From: Bacillota bacterium
GTDB taxonomy: Bacteria; Bacillota; Clostridia; Christensenellales; CAG-138
Length of the DNA: 13,452 nt
Assembly: GCA_023458615.1 (NCBI GenBank)
Contig: JAEWYV010000114.1
Location: 1 to 13,452, forward strand
Direction: 5' to 3'
Position 1 is the stretch's first letter, and the number at the start of each line of letters is the position of its first letter. A program made the position numbers and the translations under genes. The notes under the pieces were generated by a model, which ran no database searches, had not been told where the DNA came from, and worked only from the letters and a program-made list of their open reading frames with translations. This document shows positions 7,315 to 13,452 of the stretch, one piece after another.

Positions 7315-7663
7315 TGCGGCAAGCCTCGCTGCCCAGCCCGCTTGCGTAGAGCTTGCCACAGGCTTCATACATCCTGCTGGTGCTCGTGAGCACGGCAAGA
7401 TGGTGCTCTTTGGCAAGGTCGAGCATATCCTCTGTCGGGCGCTTGCTGCGGACGAATACAATACAGCGCATGTCCATCATCATGGCTGTTCGAATCACCT
7501 GCGGATTGACCAGCCCGGTGATGAGAACGCCCTGATCCTTGACATAGGCGAGCACGTCGCTCATCATGTCGCTTCCGCAGGCGCTTTGCACCTCTTCCTC
7601 CAGCAGTTGTTCTCCGCAGAGGACATCGGCATTGAGCAACGATGCAATTTCACGGATCTTCAT
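7307..7663 (-). CDS. DRTGG-domain protein (second copy, hydrogenase operon)
   Basis: This 118-residue protein reads MKIREIASLLNADVLCGEQ, then GSDMMSDVLAYVKDQGVLITG (30-50) and NPQVIRTAMMMDMRCIVFV, a pattern recognisable as the DRTGG fold. It is soluble, with no signal peptide or membrane helix. The start has AAGGGA about 9 nt upstream. The gene begins 70 nt after hydC and overlaps the RsbW-like ATPase by 8 nt, suggesting the two products are made in step and may interact. The function is unknown. A ligand-sensing or adaptor role is inferred from the domain's occurrence in HPr kinase and CBS-domain proteins. Confidence 0.86.
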   Translation of the reverse strand: MKIREIASLLNADVLCGEQLLEEEVQSACGSDMMSDVLAYVKDQGVLITGLVNPQVIRTAMMMDMRCIVFVRSKRPTEDMLDLAKEHHLAVLTSTSRMYEACGKLYASGLGSEACRNA

Positions 7664-7733
7664 ACGTTATCGTCCCTTCGTCCTGTCTCATCGGGCGGGT
7701 ACTGTTTCAGTCTCTGACGCTACGTGCTTTTTC

Positions 7734-8228
7734 TTAGTTGTATTTGGCGAGAATGCCCTTGATATCGGCGGGAATCAGGCGTCCGTAGACCTCTTCATCC
7801 ACCACGATGACCGGGGCTAAGCCGCAGCAGCCGAGGCAGCGGGTTGCTTCGAGTGTAAATACGCCATCCGGCGTGGTTCCGCCGGCTTTGATACCAAGCT
7901 GTTTTTCGAGCTCTTCGAGGATGTTCTGCGCACCCTTGACATAGCACGCCGTACCAAGGCAGACCGCAACGCGGTGTTTGCCGGTGGGGTTGAGCGAAAA
8001 CTGCGCGTAAAACGTAACCACCTGATAGACTTCTTCCAGAGAAATGCCGAGCCCTTCTGCAATGCGGGTCTGCACTTCGATTGGCAAATAGCCATAGAGT
8101 TCCTGCGCCTGCTGAAGCACCGGCATCAGGGCACCCTGCATGTCCTTGTGGTCCGCAATAATTTTGTCGAGCGCTTTTTCCTGCTCCTGCGTTCCGCGGA
8201 AAGGAACGACAGTCTTCTGCTTAGCCAT
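7734..8228 (-). CDS. hydC: Hydrogenase subunit HydC (NuoE-like [2Fe-2S] protein)
   Basis: The 164-residue protein is the 24-kDa NuoE/HndA-type subunit that carries one [2Fe-2S] cluster and sits beside the NuoF-like HydB. An N-terminal helical bundle (about 15-80, with LYGYLP and VYQVVTFYAQF) leads into a thioredoxin-like domain with ligands C90 and C95 (CLGTAC) and C131 and C135 (CLGCC), all in normal spacing. It is the first gene of the operon; AGGAGG lies 6 nt before the ATG, and a promoter is visible about 60 nt upstream. Its separation from hydB and hydA by seven other genes is notable, but the same split order is known from other clostridial hydrogenase clusters. Confidence 0.96.
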   Translation of the reverse strand: MAKQKTVVPFRGTQEQEKALDKIIADHKDMQGALMPVLQQAQELYGYLPIEVQTRIAEGLGISLEEVYQVVTFYAQFSLNPTGKHRVAVCLGTACYVKGAQNILEELEKQLGIKAGGTTPDGVFTLEATRCLGCCGLAPVIVVDEEVYGRLIPADIKGILAKYN

Positions 8229-8287
8229 ATTCTTCCTCCTCGGTGTGATTCAAAAACCGGTCTGATAACCGATATAAGCCAGAAAGA

Positions 8288-8316
8288 ATTATAACATAGC
8301 AATATTATTTAGGAAA
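8288..8316 (-). promoter_or_regulatory. Promoter of the hydrogenase operon (extended -10)
   Basis: On the minus strand, TATAAT at 8293-8288 is preceded by TG with one base between (extended -10). A poor -35 (TTTCCT, 8316-8311) lies 17 nt further upstream. Transcription would start near 8281, about 50 nt before the hydC ATG. A weak -35 with an extended -10 fits a regulated promoter. Confidence 0.7.
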
Positions 8317-8383
8317 GCTGAAAATCACTTTTCGGGGCTAAATCACCCCTGAATTATCGATTTTCCCGTATTTATTCGTGCCT

Positions 8384-8412
8384 TTGACAGACTTTCCCCG
8401 TGCGCCTATAAT
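8384..8412 (+). promoter_or_regulatory. Perfect consensus sigma-A promoter of galE
   Basis: TTGACA at 8384-8389 and TATAAT at 8407-8412 are separated by exactly 17 nt, so both hexamers and the spacer match the consensus. Transcription would start near 8419, giving a leader of about 145 nt before galE. Confidence 0.9.
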
Positions 8413-8437
8413 AGAGGTGCAATCAGCAGGCGATTTC

Positions 8438-8452
8438 CCGCAGTTTTTGCGG
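8438..8452 (+). other. Short hairpin in the galE leader
   Basis: CCGCA (8438-8442) and TGCGG (8448-8452) form a 5-bp stem with a GTTTT loop about 20 nt after the predicted transcription start. It is too weak to call a terminator. I do not recognise a known riboswitch in the leader. Confidence 0.35.
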
Positions 8453-8564
8453 CGGTTGGACAACATGCCATATTCGCCGGGTTGTATCTGCAATGACCGC
8501 GCAAATGAACTGCTATTCACGCAGCAGATTTCCCCAACGAACCGAAAGGAGATCTCTCATCCGC

Positions 8565-9578
8565 ATGCGAATTCTCGTCACCGGCGGTGCCGGATACATT
8601 GGCAGTCATACCGTTTTAGAGCTTCTGGACGCGGGTTATGATGTGCTCATCGTCGACAATTTTGTCAATAGCAAACCCGCGGTACTCAAGCGCCTGCGCG
8701 CCTTGGCCAACAAGCCATTCGATTTTGAGGAATTGGACCTAACCGATGCCGAGGCGACAGACAAACTGTTTGATCGCTATTCCATCGACGGGGTCATCCA
8801 CTTTGCCGCGCTCAAAGCCGTCGGCGAGAGCGTTCAAAAGCCCTTGGAGTATTTTCGCAACAACCTTGACTCCACCTTGAACCTCCTGTTTGCGATGAAG
8901 AACCATCGTGTGAAGCAGATCGTCTTCTCCTCCAGTGCAACGGTCTACGGCGATCCGGTCAGTGTTCCGATTCGTGAGGACTTTGCCCTATCGGTAACCA
9001 ATCCCTACGGGCGCACCAAGCTCATGATTGAGGATATGCTCAGGGATGTAGCGGTTGCAGAAACACAATTCCACATCGGCCTGCTTCGATACTTCAACCC
9101 CGTCGGCGCGCATGCCTCCGGCATGATTGGCGAAGACCCGAGCGGAATCCCCAACAACCTCATGCCCTATATCGCACAGGTTGCGGTTGGCAAACGCGCT
9201 GCCCTCCATGTCTTCGGCGGAGACTATCCGACGCCGGATGGAACCGGTGTGCGCGACTATATCCATGTTGTGGATTTGGCAAAAGGGCACGTTGCCGCGC
9301 TGAAGAAGCTTCAGGAGGGTCCAGGCGTCTACACCTACAATCTTGGCACAGGCGTCGGCTATTCGGTTCTGGACGTGCTGCACGCCTTTGAAAAGGCCTG
9401 CGGGAAGACCCTGCCCTATGAAATTGTGGCGCGTCGCCCCGGCGATGTTGCCGCCTGCTATGCCGATCCGGAGAAGGCCGCGCGCGAGCTCGGCTGGCAT
9501 GCGGAATACGGCATCGAGCGCATGTGCGCCGATGCCTGGCGCTGGCAGTCGCAAAACCCGGACGGATTTACGGATTAA
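8565..9578 (+). CDS. galE: UDP-glucose 4-epimerase GalE
   Basis: The 337-residue protein interconverts UDP-glucose and UDP-galactose in the Leloir pathway and in supply of sugars for envelope polysaccharide. It is a short-chain dehydrogenase-type fold: NAD-binding GGAGYIGSH (7-15), catalytic S124 in FSSSATVYG, the Y148-x3-K152 pair in NPYGRTK, then RYFNPVGAH and a C-terminal substrate domain. The length is close to the standard 338. The ATG at 8565 is chosen because the Rossmann motif must begin here and AAAGGAGAT lies 11 nt upstream; an in-frame ATG at 8493 would add 24 residues with no family match. It is transcribed from the consensus promoter upstream, and a nucleotidyltransferase gene follows after 56 nt. 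Specificity for GlcNAc sugars cannot be excluded from sequence alone. Confidence 0.96.
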   Translation: MRILVTGGAGYIGSHTVLELLDAGYDVLIVDNFVNSKPAVLKRLRALANKPFDFEELDLTDAEATDKLFDRYSIDGVIHFAALKAVGESVQKPLEYFRNNLDSTLNLLFAMKNHRVKQIVFSSSATVYGDPVSVPIREDFALSVTNPYGRTKLMIEDMLRDVAVAETQFHIGLLRYFNPVGAHASGMIGEDPSGIPNNLMPYIAQVAVGKRAALHVFGGDYPTPDGTGVRDYIHVVDLAKGHVAALKKLQEGPGVYTYNLGTGVGYSVLDVLHAFEKACGKTLPYEIVARRPGDVAACYADPEKAARELGWHAEYGIERMCADAWRWQSQNPDGFTD

Positions 9579-9634
9579 GCGCTAACCCGTTTGATCCCCT
9601 TCACCATATAAAACGAATAAGGAGATTTTCTTCC

Positions 9635-10561
9635 ATGCAGAAACCGGCTCTTGTTGTCATGGCCGCCGGCATGGGCAGCCGTTATGGCGGGCTCAAGCAG
9701 ATTGACCCCATCGGGCGTCACGGCGAAATCATCATGGATTACTCACTCTTCGACGCGATGGAGGCTGGCTTTCAGAAGGTTGTCTTCATCATCAACCGCA
9801 AGATCGAACAGGATTTTTACGATGTCATCGGTCGCCGCGCGGAGAAGCACATGGAGGTTCGCTATGTCTTTCAGCAGCCGGACGCCATGCTACCCGCGGG
9901 TTTCACTGTGCCGGAAGACCGCGTGAAGCCCTGGGGCACCGCGCATGCGCTGCTCTGCTGCAAAAACGACATCAACGAGCCATTCGCCGCCATCAACGCG
10001 GATGATTACTATGGAAAGCGCGCCTTCTCCGTGCTCTATGATTATCTCGTCAACGCGAAGGATGGCGCGAAGTCTGATTTCTCCATGGTGGGCTATCACG
10101 CCAAGAACACATTGACCGAGCACGGCTCCGTTGCGCGCGGCGTCTGCGAGGTGAACGCAAACGGCGAGCTGGTCAATATCGTGGAACGGCTAAAAATCTT
10201 CAAAACACCCGAAGGCCCCGCCTATACCGAGGACGATGGAGCAACCATGATCCACTTCCCGGCGGACAATCTTGTCTCTATGAACTTCTTTGGCTTTACG
10301 CCGTCGCTCTTCCCCATTTTAGAACAGCGCTTTCCGGAGTTTCTCCATGACGCAATAAAAACAAACCCGCTCAAGGGCGAGTTTTTGATTCCAGCGGAGG
10401 TTGGGCGCATGCTGCAAAAGGGTCAGGCGAGTGTTCGCGTGCTCTCTTCGCCGGATCGTTGGTATGGCGTCACCTATCGCGAGGATAAGCCGGAGGTACA
10501 GAAGGCGCTTAACGAGCTGACCGACGCAGGCGCTTATCCCAACTACAAGCTGCTGGACTAA
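9635..10561 (+). CDS. Sugar nucleotidyltransferase-like protein (NTP_transferase family)
   Basis: The 308-residue protein has the signature pyrophosphorylase loop AAGMGSRYGGLKQ (10-22), followed by PWGTAHA (99-105) and a metal/substrate segment NADDYYG (121-127). These are features of enzymes that join a sugar 1-phosphate and an NTP. It is related to GalU and RmlA, but the spacing and the C-terminal part differ enough that I do not assign either; many Clostridia carry a similar protein annotated only as a nucleotidyltransferase. AAGGAG lies 10 nt before the ATG at 9635; a longer frame reaching back into galE is rejected. Position behind galE suggests UDP-sugar metabolism, with UTP and glucose 1-phosphate as plausible substrates (inference). 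A strong terminator follows. Confidence 0.88.
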   Translation: MQKPALVVMAAGMGSRYGGLKQIDPIGRHGEIIMDYSLFDAMEAGFQKVVFIINRKIEQDFYDVIGRRAEKHMEVRYVFQQPDAMLPAGFTVPEDRVKPWGTAHALLCCKNDINEPFAAINADDYYGKRAFSVLYDYLVNAKDGAKSDFSMVGYHAKNTLTEHGSVARGVCEVNANGELVNIVERLKIFKTPEGPAYTEDDGATMIHFPADNLVSMNFFGFTPSLFPILEQRFPEFLHDAIKTNPLKGEFLIPAEVGRMLQKGQASVRVLSSPDRWYGVTYREDKPEVQKALNELTDAGAYPNYKLLD

Positions 10562-10604
10562 CGCGCAAGCGCTCAAAAGCGCGACCGGCAATTAAGCAAG
10601 AAAA

Positions 10605-10647
10605 ATCCCCGGAGATGCAGGCAATTTCGCCCTTGTTCTCCGGGGAT
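10605..10647. terminator. Bidirectional intrinsic terminator between convergent units
   Basis: A perfect 11-bp stem (10605-10615 with 10637-10647, ATCCCCGGAGA) encloses a 21-nt loop. Reading minus, the stem runs into TTTTCTT, a good U-tract for ftsZ. Reading plus it runs into GTTTATTT, a weaker tract for the galE unit. Confidence 0.88.
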
Positions 10648-10678
10648 GTTTATTTGCTGTTTGTATTTGCTCTAAATT

Positions 10679-12058
10679 TTAGCGATTGCGCAGGAAAGCC
10701 GGTACGTCCAGCTTGCTCTTGGGCTTTTCCTGATAATCGCGGCGAATGTCGTTCTCGCCGAATACCTGATCCTGACGTTGCTGCGGAATCGGCGCGGCAA
10801 CAGGCTCGTCCGCCATGATCGGGCGGCGCGGCGCATAGGATGCCGAGGTGTACTGCGGCTGGTTGGGATTGGATCGCATCGGCTGCTGATATTGCGGCGG
10901 TTGTTGATACTGCGGCTGCTGCTGCATCGGCTGTTGCATGGGCTGCTGCGGTTGCGGTTGCGTGGGGAACGGCTGCGGCTGGGGCTGCTGGTGCAGCGGC
11001 GTGCCCTGCTGGTTGGCGCCGGCGCCCATGCCCATGCTGCCGTAGGGCGAGCGGAGGGTGCTAAATGCGCCGAACCCCGGCACACCCTGAATGCTGCCCG
11101 CACGATCCGTACGATCAAAGCCCGTTGCAATAACGGTAATTCTCAGTGCATCGCCCATCGCTTCGTCGATATCTGCGCCGAAGATGATGTTTGCTTCGGG
11201 ATCGACGTTCTCGCTGATGAGTTCCGCCGCCTCGTTGACCTCCAGCAGGCTCAGATCCGGTCCGCCGGTGATGTTCATGAGCACGCCGCGCGCGCCGTTG
11301 ATGCTGGTCTCCAGAAGCGGGCTTTCGATGGCCTGACGGGCGGCTTCCGCCGCGCGCTTTTCGCCGCTGGCGTTACCAATGCCCATGTGTGCCAGACCTT
11401 TTTCGCGCATGATGGTCTTTACATCCGCAAAGTCCAGGTTGATCATGGCAGGCACGGCGATAAGGTCCGAAATGCCTTGAATACCCTGACGTAATACATC
11501 GTCCGCAACGCGCAGCGCGTCCGGCAGGCTTGCGCGGCCAACCAGATCGATGAGCTTGTCGTTGGGGATTGTGATGAGCGTATCCACTGTGGGTTTGAGC
11601 GCGGCAATGCCGATTTCAGCGTTGCGCATACGCACCTTTCCTTCAAACGTAAACGGCTTAGTCACCACCGCGATGGTGAGAATACCAAGCTCTCTGGCGC
11701 ACTCGGCGACGATGGCGGTTGCGCCCGTGCCGGTGCCGCCGCCCATACCGGCGGTGATAAACGCCATATCGGTGCCGCGCAGCGCTTCGGTGATGAGCTC
11801 GCGGCTCTCGTCGGCGGCCTTGCGGCCCACCTCGGGATCAGCGCCCGCGCCGAGACCCTTGGTCAGCTTTTCGCCGATTTGAATCTTGGTCGGAGCTTTG
11901 GCAAGATACAGCGCCTGTTTATCGGTATTAATGGCGATAAAGTCCACGCCGCGAAGGCCGTACTGCACCATGCGGTTGATGGCGTTGCAGCCAGCGCCTC
12001 CGACGCCGATCACCTTGATCTGCGCAAAGGATGTGTTCTCGAAATCCGGTTCAAACAT
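10679..12058 (-). CDS. ftsZ: Cell division protein FtsZ
   Basis: The 459-residue protein is a tubulin-like GTPase that polymerises into the Z-ring at the division site. Seen: N-terminal KVIGVGGAGCNAINRM, NTDKQAL (44-50), the tubulin signature GGGTGTG (106-112), and the T7 synergy loop NLDFADV (207-213) with D209 and D212. The conserved core ends near residue 320. A long linker (about 322-448) then leads to the C-terminal peptide DVPAFLRNR, which should bind FtsA. The protein is some 75 residues longer than the roughly 380-residue norm because of a Gln/Pro-rich stretch (350-392). The start has AAGGGGG 7 nt upstream, made of the ftsA stop and following bases; the genes are 12 nt apart and clearly co-transcribed. 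Confidence 0.98.
   Translation of the reverse strand: MFEPDFENTSFAQIKVIGVGGAGCNAINRMVQYGLRGVDFIAINTDKQALYLAKAPTKIQIGEKLTKGLGAGADPEVGRKAADESRELITEALRGTDMAFITAGMGGGTGTGATAIVAECARELGILTIAVVTKPFTFEGKVRMRNAEIGIAALKPTVDTLITIPNDKLIDLVGRASLPDALRVADDVLRQGIQGISDLIAVPAMINLDFADVKTIMREKGLAHMGIGNASGEKRAAEAARQAIESPLLETSINGARGVLMNITGGPDLSLLEVNEAAELISENVDPEANIIFGADIDEAMGDALRITVIATGFDRTDRAGSIQGVPGFGAFSTLRSPYGSMGMGAGANQQGTPLHQQPQPQPFPTQPQPQQPMQQPMQQQPQYQQPPQYQQPMRSNPNQPQYTSASYAPRRPIMADEPVAAPIPQQRQDQVFGENDIRRDYQEKPKSKLDVPAFLRNR
10883..11011 (-). repeat. Gln/Pro-rich low-complexity tract in the FtsZ linker
   Basis: Residues 350-392 of FtsZ are largely Q and P in short units such as QPQP, QQPMQQPM and QYQQPPQYQQP, encoded by imperfect CTG/TTG-rich triplet repeats (in plus orientation). 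Such tracts change length readily by replication slippage. Confidence 0.8.
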
Positions 12059-12070
12059 TGTTTGTCCCCC

Positions 12071-13252
12071 TTATTTGGTAAAAAGGTTGCGAATCCTGTC
12101 CACGAGCGTACCGGGCGACGTATTGGTTACAACATCATCGCTCGTGGCGCGCAGAACAAAGTCTAGAGCGGCAAATGCGCTCGTGTAGTTCGGCGTATCC
12201 ATATCGGCTACCCACGGCGTGTCCCGCTGAATGTTCAGCTGCAATCCGCGTTTGAGGTAATCGATACCGCCTTTCATCATGGCAATTCCGCCGCCGGTGA
12301 GGTAAACAACAGGGCTGGCCTCCGGCGAAATACCCATCTCTTTGATCGCCGCGCGAATCATGGAAACCAGTTCGCCGGCTCGCGCTTCCAAAATCAGCTC
12401 AATAGCCGCATGGTCGACGCGTTTTGCCCCGTTTGGCGTGCGTACGATTTCCGTACTGCTCAAGGGCTCCTGTAAAAACACAAATCTGCGCTTCACCTGC
12501 TCCGCCGTCTCCAGCGGGATATCCAGCCCGAAGGCCAGATCGGAGGCAAGCTGTTTTCCGCCAACGTCAATGCTGCGAATGTCTGTCAACGCTGCGTTCT
12601 CCACGATGGAGACATCCGTATGCGTGTATCCCACATCGATGAGAATCGCCGGGCGTACGCGCTCCTTTTCGGGAATGACCGCGAGCGCCGCGCAAAGCTG
12701 CGAAGAGACGCTCATGGAGACCTCGATGTCCAGCGGAGAAAGCGCTTGCTCCATCGCGCGGACGAAGTCTTCATTGACATACATATGCGATACCAGCGCG
12801 CCGAGATCCTCGGTCTTCGCGCCTGTTGGCAAAGCGGACGAAACCACACCGCCAACCGTAAAGGAGACGGGGGTGCTGTGCATGAGCACATAGCCGTTCA
12901 GCTTTACCTTCTTGAGGGAGAGGGATATGACGTCGTCGATATCCTCCGCCATAACGCGCTTGCTACGGCTGCCAATCGGCAGCGTCGCCTCCGTGAGCAC
13001 AATCTTGCAAAACGGCGCCGGAACGCTGATTGCAACCTCACGGATACGCATGCGCGCTTCCTGCTCGGCCTTGGAAACCGCCTCAACAATGGCGTTTTGA
13101 AGCGAGCGGTGATCCGAAAACGAACCAACCTGATAGCCGTTATACGGGCATACGGAAACGCCGTGCACCGTAATGCCATCGCGATTGACAAAACTGCCAC
13201 ACAGACAGACGATTTTGGAACTTCCGATGTCCAGCACCGCAGCCGGCTTCAA
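12071..13252 (-). CDS. ftsA: Cell division protein FtsA
   Basis: The 393-residue protein is an actin-like ATPase that tethers FtsZ polymers to the membrane and recruits later division proteins. Seen: phosphate-1 loop LDIGSSKIVCL (7-17), a 1C/SHS2-type region around 75-170, phosphate-2 LIDVGYTHTDV (204-214), and adenosine motif VYLTGGGIAMM (316-326). The last residues, LVDRIRNLFTK (383-393), form a short basic amphipathic helix of the membrane-targeting type. The start is TTG at 13252: GGAGGAG lies 6 nt upstream, the DIGSSK motif needs this N-terminus, and no in-frame ATG occurs in the first 60 codons. A less conserved paralog (pilus or ethanolamine-type actin-like ATPase) is unlikely given ftsZ 12 nt downstream. 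Confidence 0.95.
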   Translation of the reverse strand: MKPAAVLDIGSSKIVCLCGSFVNRDGITVHGVSVCPYNGYQVGSFSDHRSLQNAIVEAVSKAEQEARMRIREVAISVPAPFCKIVLTEATLPIGSRSKRVMAEDIDDVISLSLKKVKLNGYVLMHSTPVSFTVGGVVSSALPTGAKTEDLGALVSHMYVNEDFVRAMEQALSPLDIEVSMSVSSQLCAALAVIPEKERVRPAILIDVGYTHTDVSIVENAALTDIRSIDVGGKQLASDLAFGLDIPLETAEQVKRRFVFLQEPLSSTEIVRTPNGAKRVDHAAIELILEARAGELVSMIRAAIKEMGISPEASPVVYLTGGGIAMMKGGIDYLKRGLQLNIQRDTPWVADMDTPNYTSAFAALDFVLRATSDDVVTNTSPGTLVDRIRNLFTK

Positions 13253-13291
13253 AGCAGTCTCCTCCGCTTACTTCGCAACATACACTGCGAT

Positions 13292-13321
13292 ATTATATCA
13301 CAGCATAAGAAAACGGCGCAA
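13292..13321 (-). promoter_or_regulatory. Promoter of ftsA-ftsZ (extended -10)
   Basis: On the minus strand TATAAT (13297-13292) is preceded by TGA, giving TGnTATAAT. TTGCGC (13321-13316) lies 18 nt upstream as a partial -35. Transcription would start near 13285, about 33 nt before the TTG start. This shows ftsA-ftsZ has its own promoter in addition to any read-through from the right. Confidence 0.75.
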
Positions 13322-13452
13322 CCCAAGCGTATTGTTTCATAATTGTTCGCATTTTTGTCCTGGTTTCAAAAACAAGGCCTGGGATATAAAATCCGTTTTT
13401 TACCTGTGTGCAACCCGTTTTTCCCCTGTTTATGGGCAAACCCGTTAACGCG
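13322..13452. other. Non-coding stretch upstream of the ftsA promoter
   Basis: I see no convincing gene on either strand. It is AT-richer than the rest of the window. On the minus strand it carries two copies of AACGGGTT (13446-13439 and 13419-13412) and one variant AACGGATT (13397-13390). It may be the upstream control region of ftsA. Confidence 0.5.

Larger units (their letters stand above)
8229..8564. other. Divergent intergenic control region between hydC and galE
   Basis: This 336-nt stretch has no convincing gene. It contains the hydC promoter (minus) and the galE promoter (plus), with about 70 bp between them. Between the promoters lie an inverted repeat GAAAA-N4-TTTTC (8320-8333), a direct repeat AAATCAC (8322-8328 and 8340-8346) and a GGGG-N8-CCCC inverted repeat (8334-8350 region). 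The hydC leader has a short CGGT-N6-ACCG hairpin followed by a T-run. From 8413 to 8564 runs the galE leader. Confidence 0.7.

Noticed and set aside
8229..8420. Search for a Rex-type operator upstream of hydC
   Set aside because: No TTGTTAA-like inverted repeat was found on either strand.
8493..8564. N-terminal extension of GalE from ATG 8493
   Set aside because: The extra residues match nothing in the family, and the ribosome binding site and Rossmann motif fit the ATG at 8565.
10778..11494. Plus-strand open frame (238 codons) opposite ftsZ, rich in Leu and Arg
   Set aside because: It is the reverse of the Gln/Pro repeat tract and of the FtsZ core; the low-complexity composition explains why it stays open.

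Overview
The window (about 13.5 kb, moderately GC-rich) looks like a chromosomal segment of a strictly anaerobic, fermentative Firmicute, most likely a member of Clostridia. The reasons are a multimeric bifurcating-type [FeFe] hydrogenase operon of clostridial layout, strong AGGAGG-type ribosome binding sites, consensus sigma-A promoters and an ftsA-ftsZ pair. No mobile element, CRISPR array, tRNA or rRNA was seen.

Region 1 (1-8316, minus strand) is one long hydrogenase operon read right to left. It starts at an extended -10 promoter at 8288-8316. Order of genes: hydC (NuoE-like [2Fe-2S] subunit), a DRTGG-domain protein, a small RsbW-like ATPase, a structured 125-nt gap, a degenerate [FeFe]-hydrogenase-like iron-sulfur protein, a second DRTGG-like protein, a PHP-domain phosphoesterase, a second GHKL ATPase, an HndB-like thioredoxin-fold ferredoxin, hydB (NuoF-like flavoprotein) and hydA (catalytic subunit, cut by the left window edge). 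HydA, HydB and HydC, probably with the HndB-like protein, should form a cytoplasmic complex that couples H2 production or uptake to both NAD(H) and ferredoxin. The six genes between hydC and the HndB-like gene look like sensing or signalling parts and not like structural subunits. Three successive ATGA overlaps and one 8-nt overlap tie them together translationally.

Region 2 (8317-8564) is the divergent control region. It holds the hydC promoter on one strand and a perfect TTGACA-N17-TATAAT promoter on the other, followed by a leader of about 145 nt in front of galE.

Region 3 (8565-10561, plus strand) holds galE (UDP-glucose 4-epimerase) and a sugar-nucleotidyltransferase-like gene, a likely two-gene unit for UDP-sugar supply. 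It ends at a strong hairpin (10605-10647) that also serves the convergent ftsZ.

Region 4 (10679-13452, minus strand) is the ftsA-ftsZ cell-division operon with its own extended -10 promoter at 13292-13321. FtsA starts at TTG and ends in a membrane-targeting-type helix. FtsZ has an unusually long Gln/Pro-rich linker before its C-terminal peptide.

The most interesting part is the regulatory block inside the hydrogenase operon. Similar clusters exist in other Clostridia, so the layout is not new, but to my knowledge the joint function of these proteins has not been worked out.
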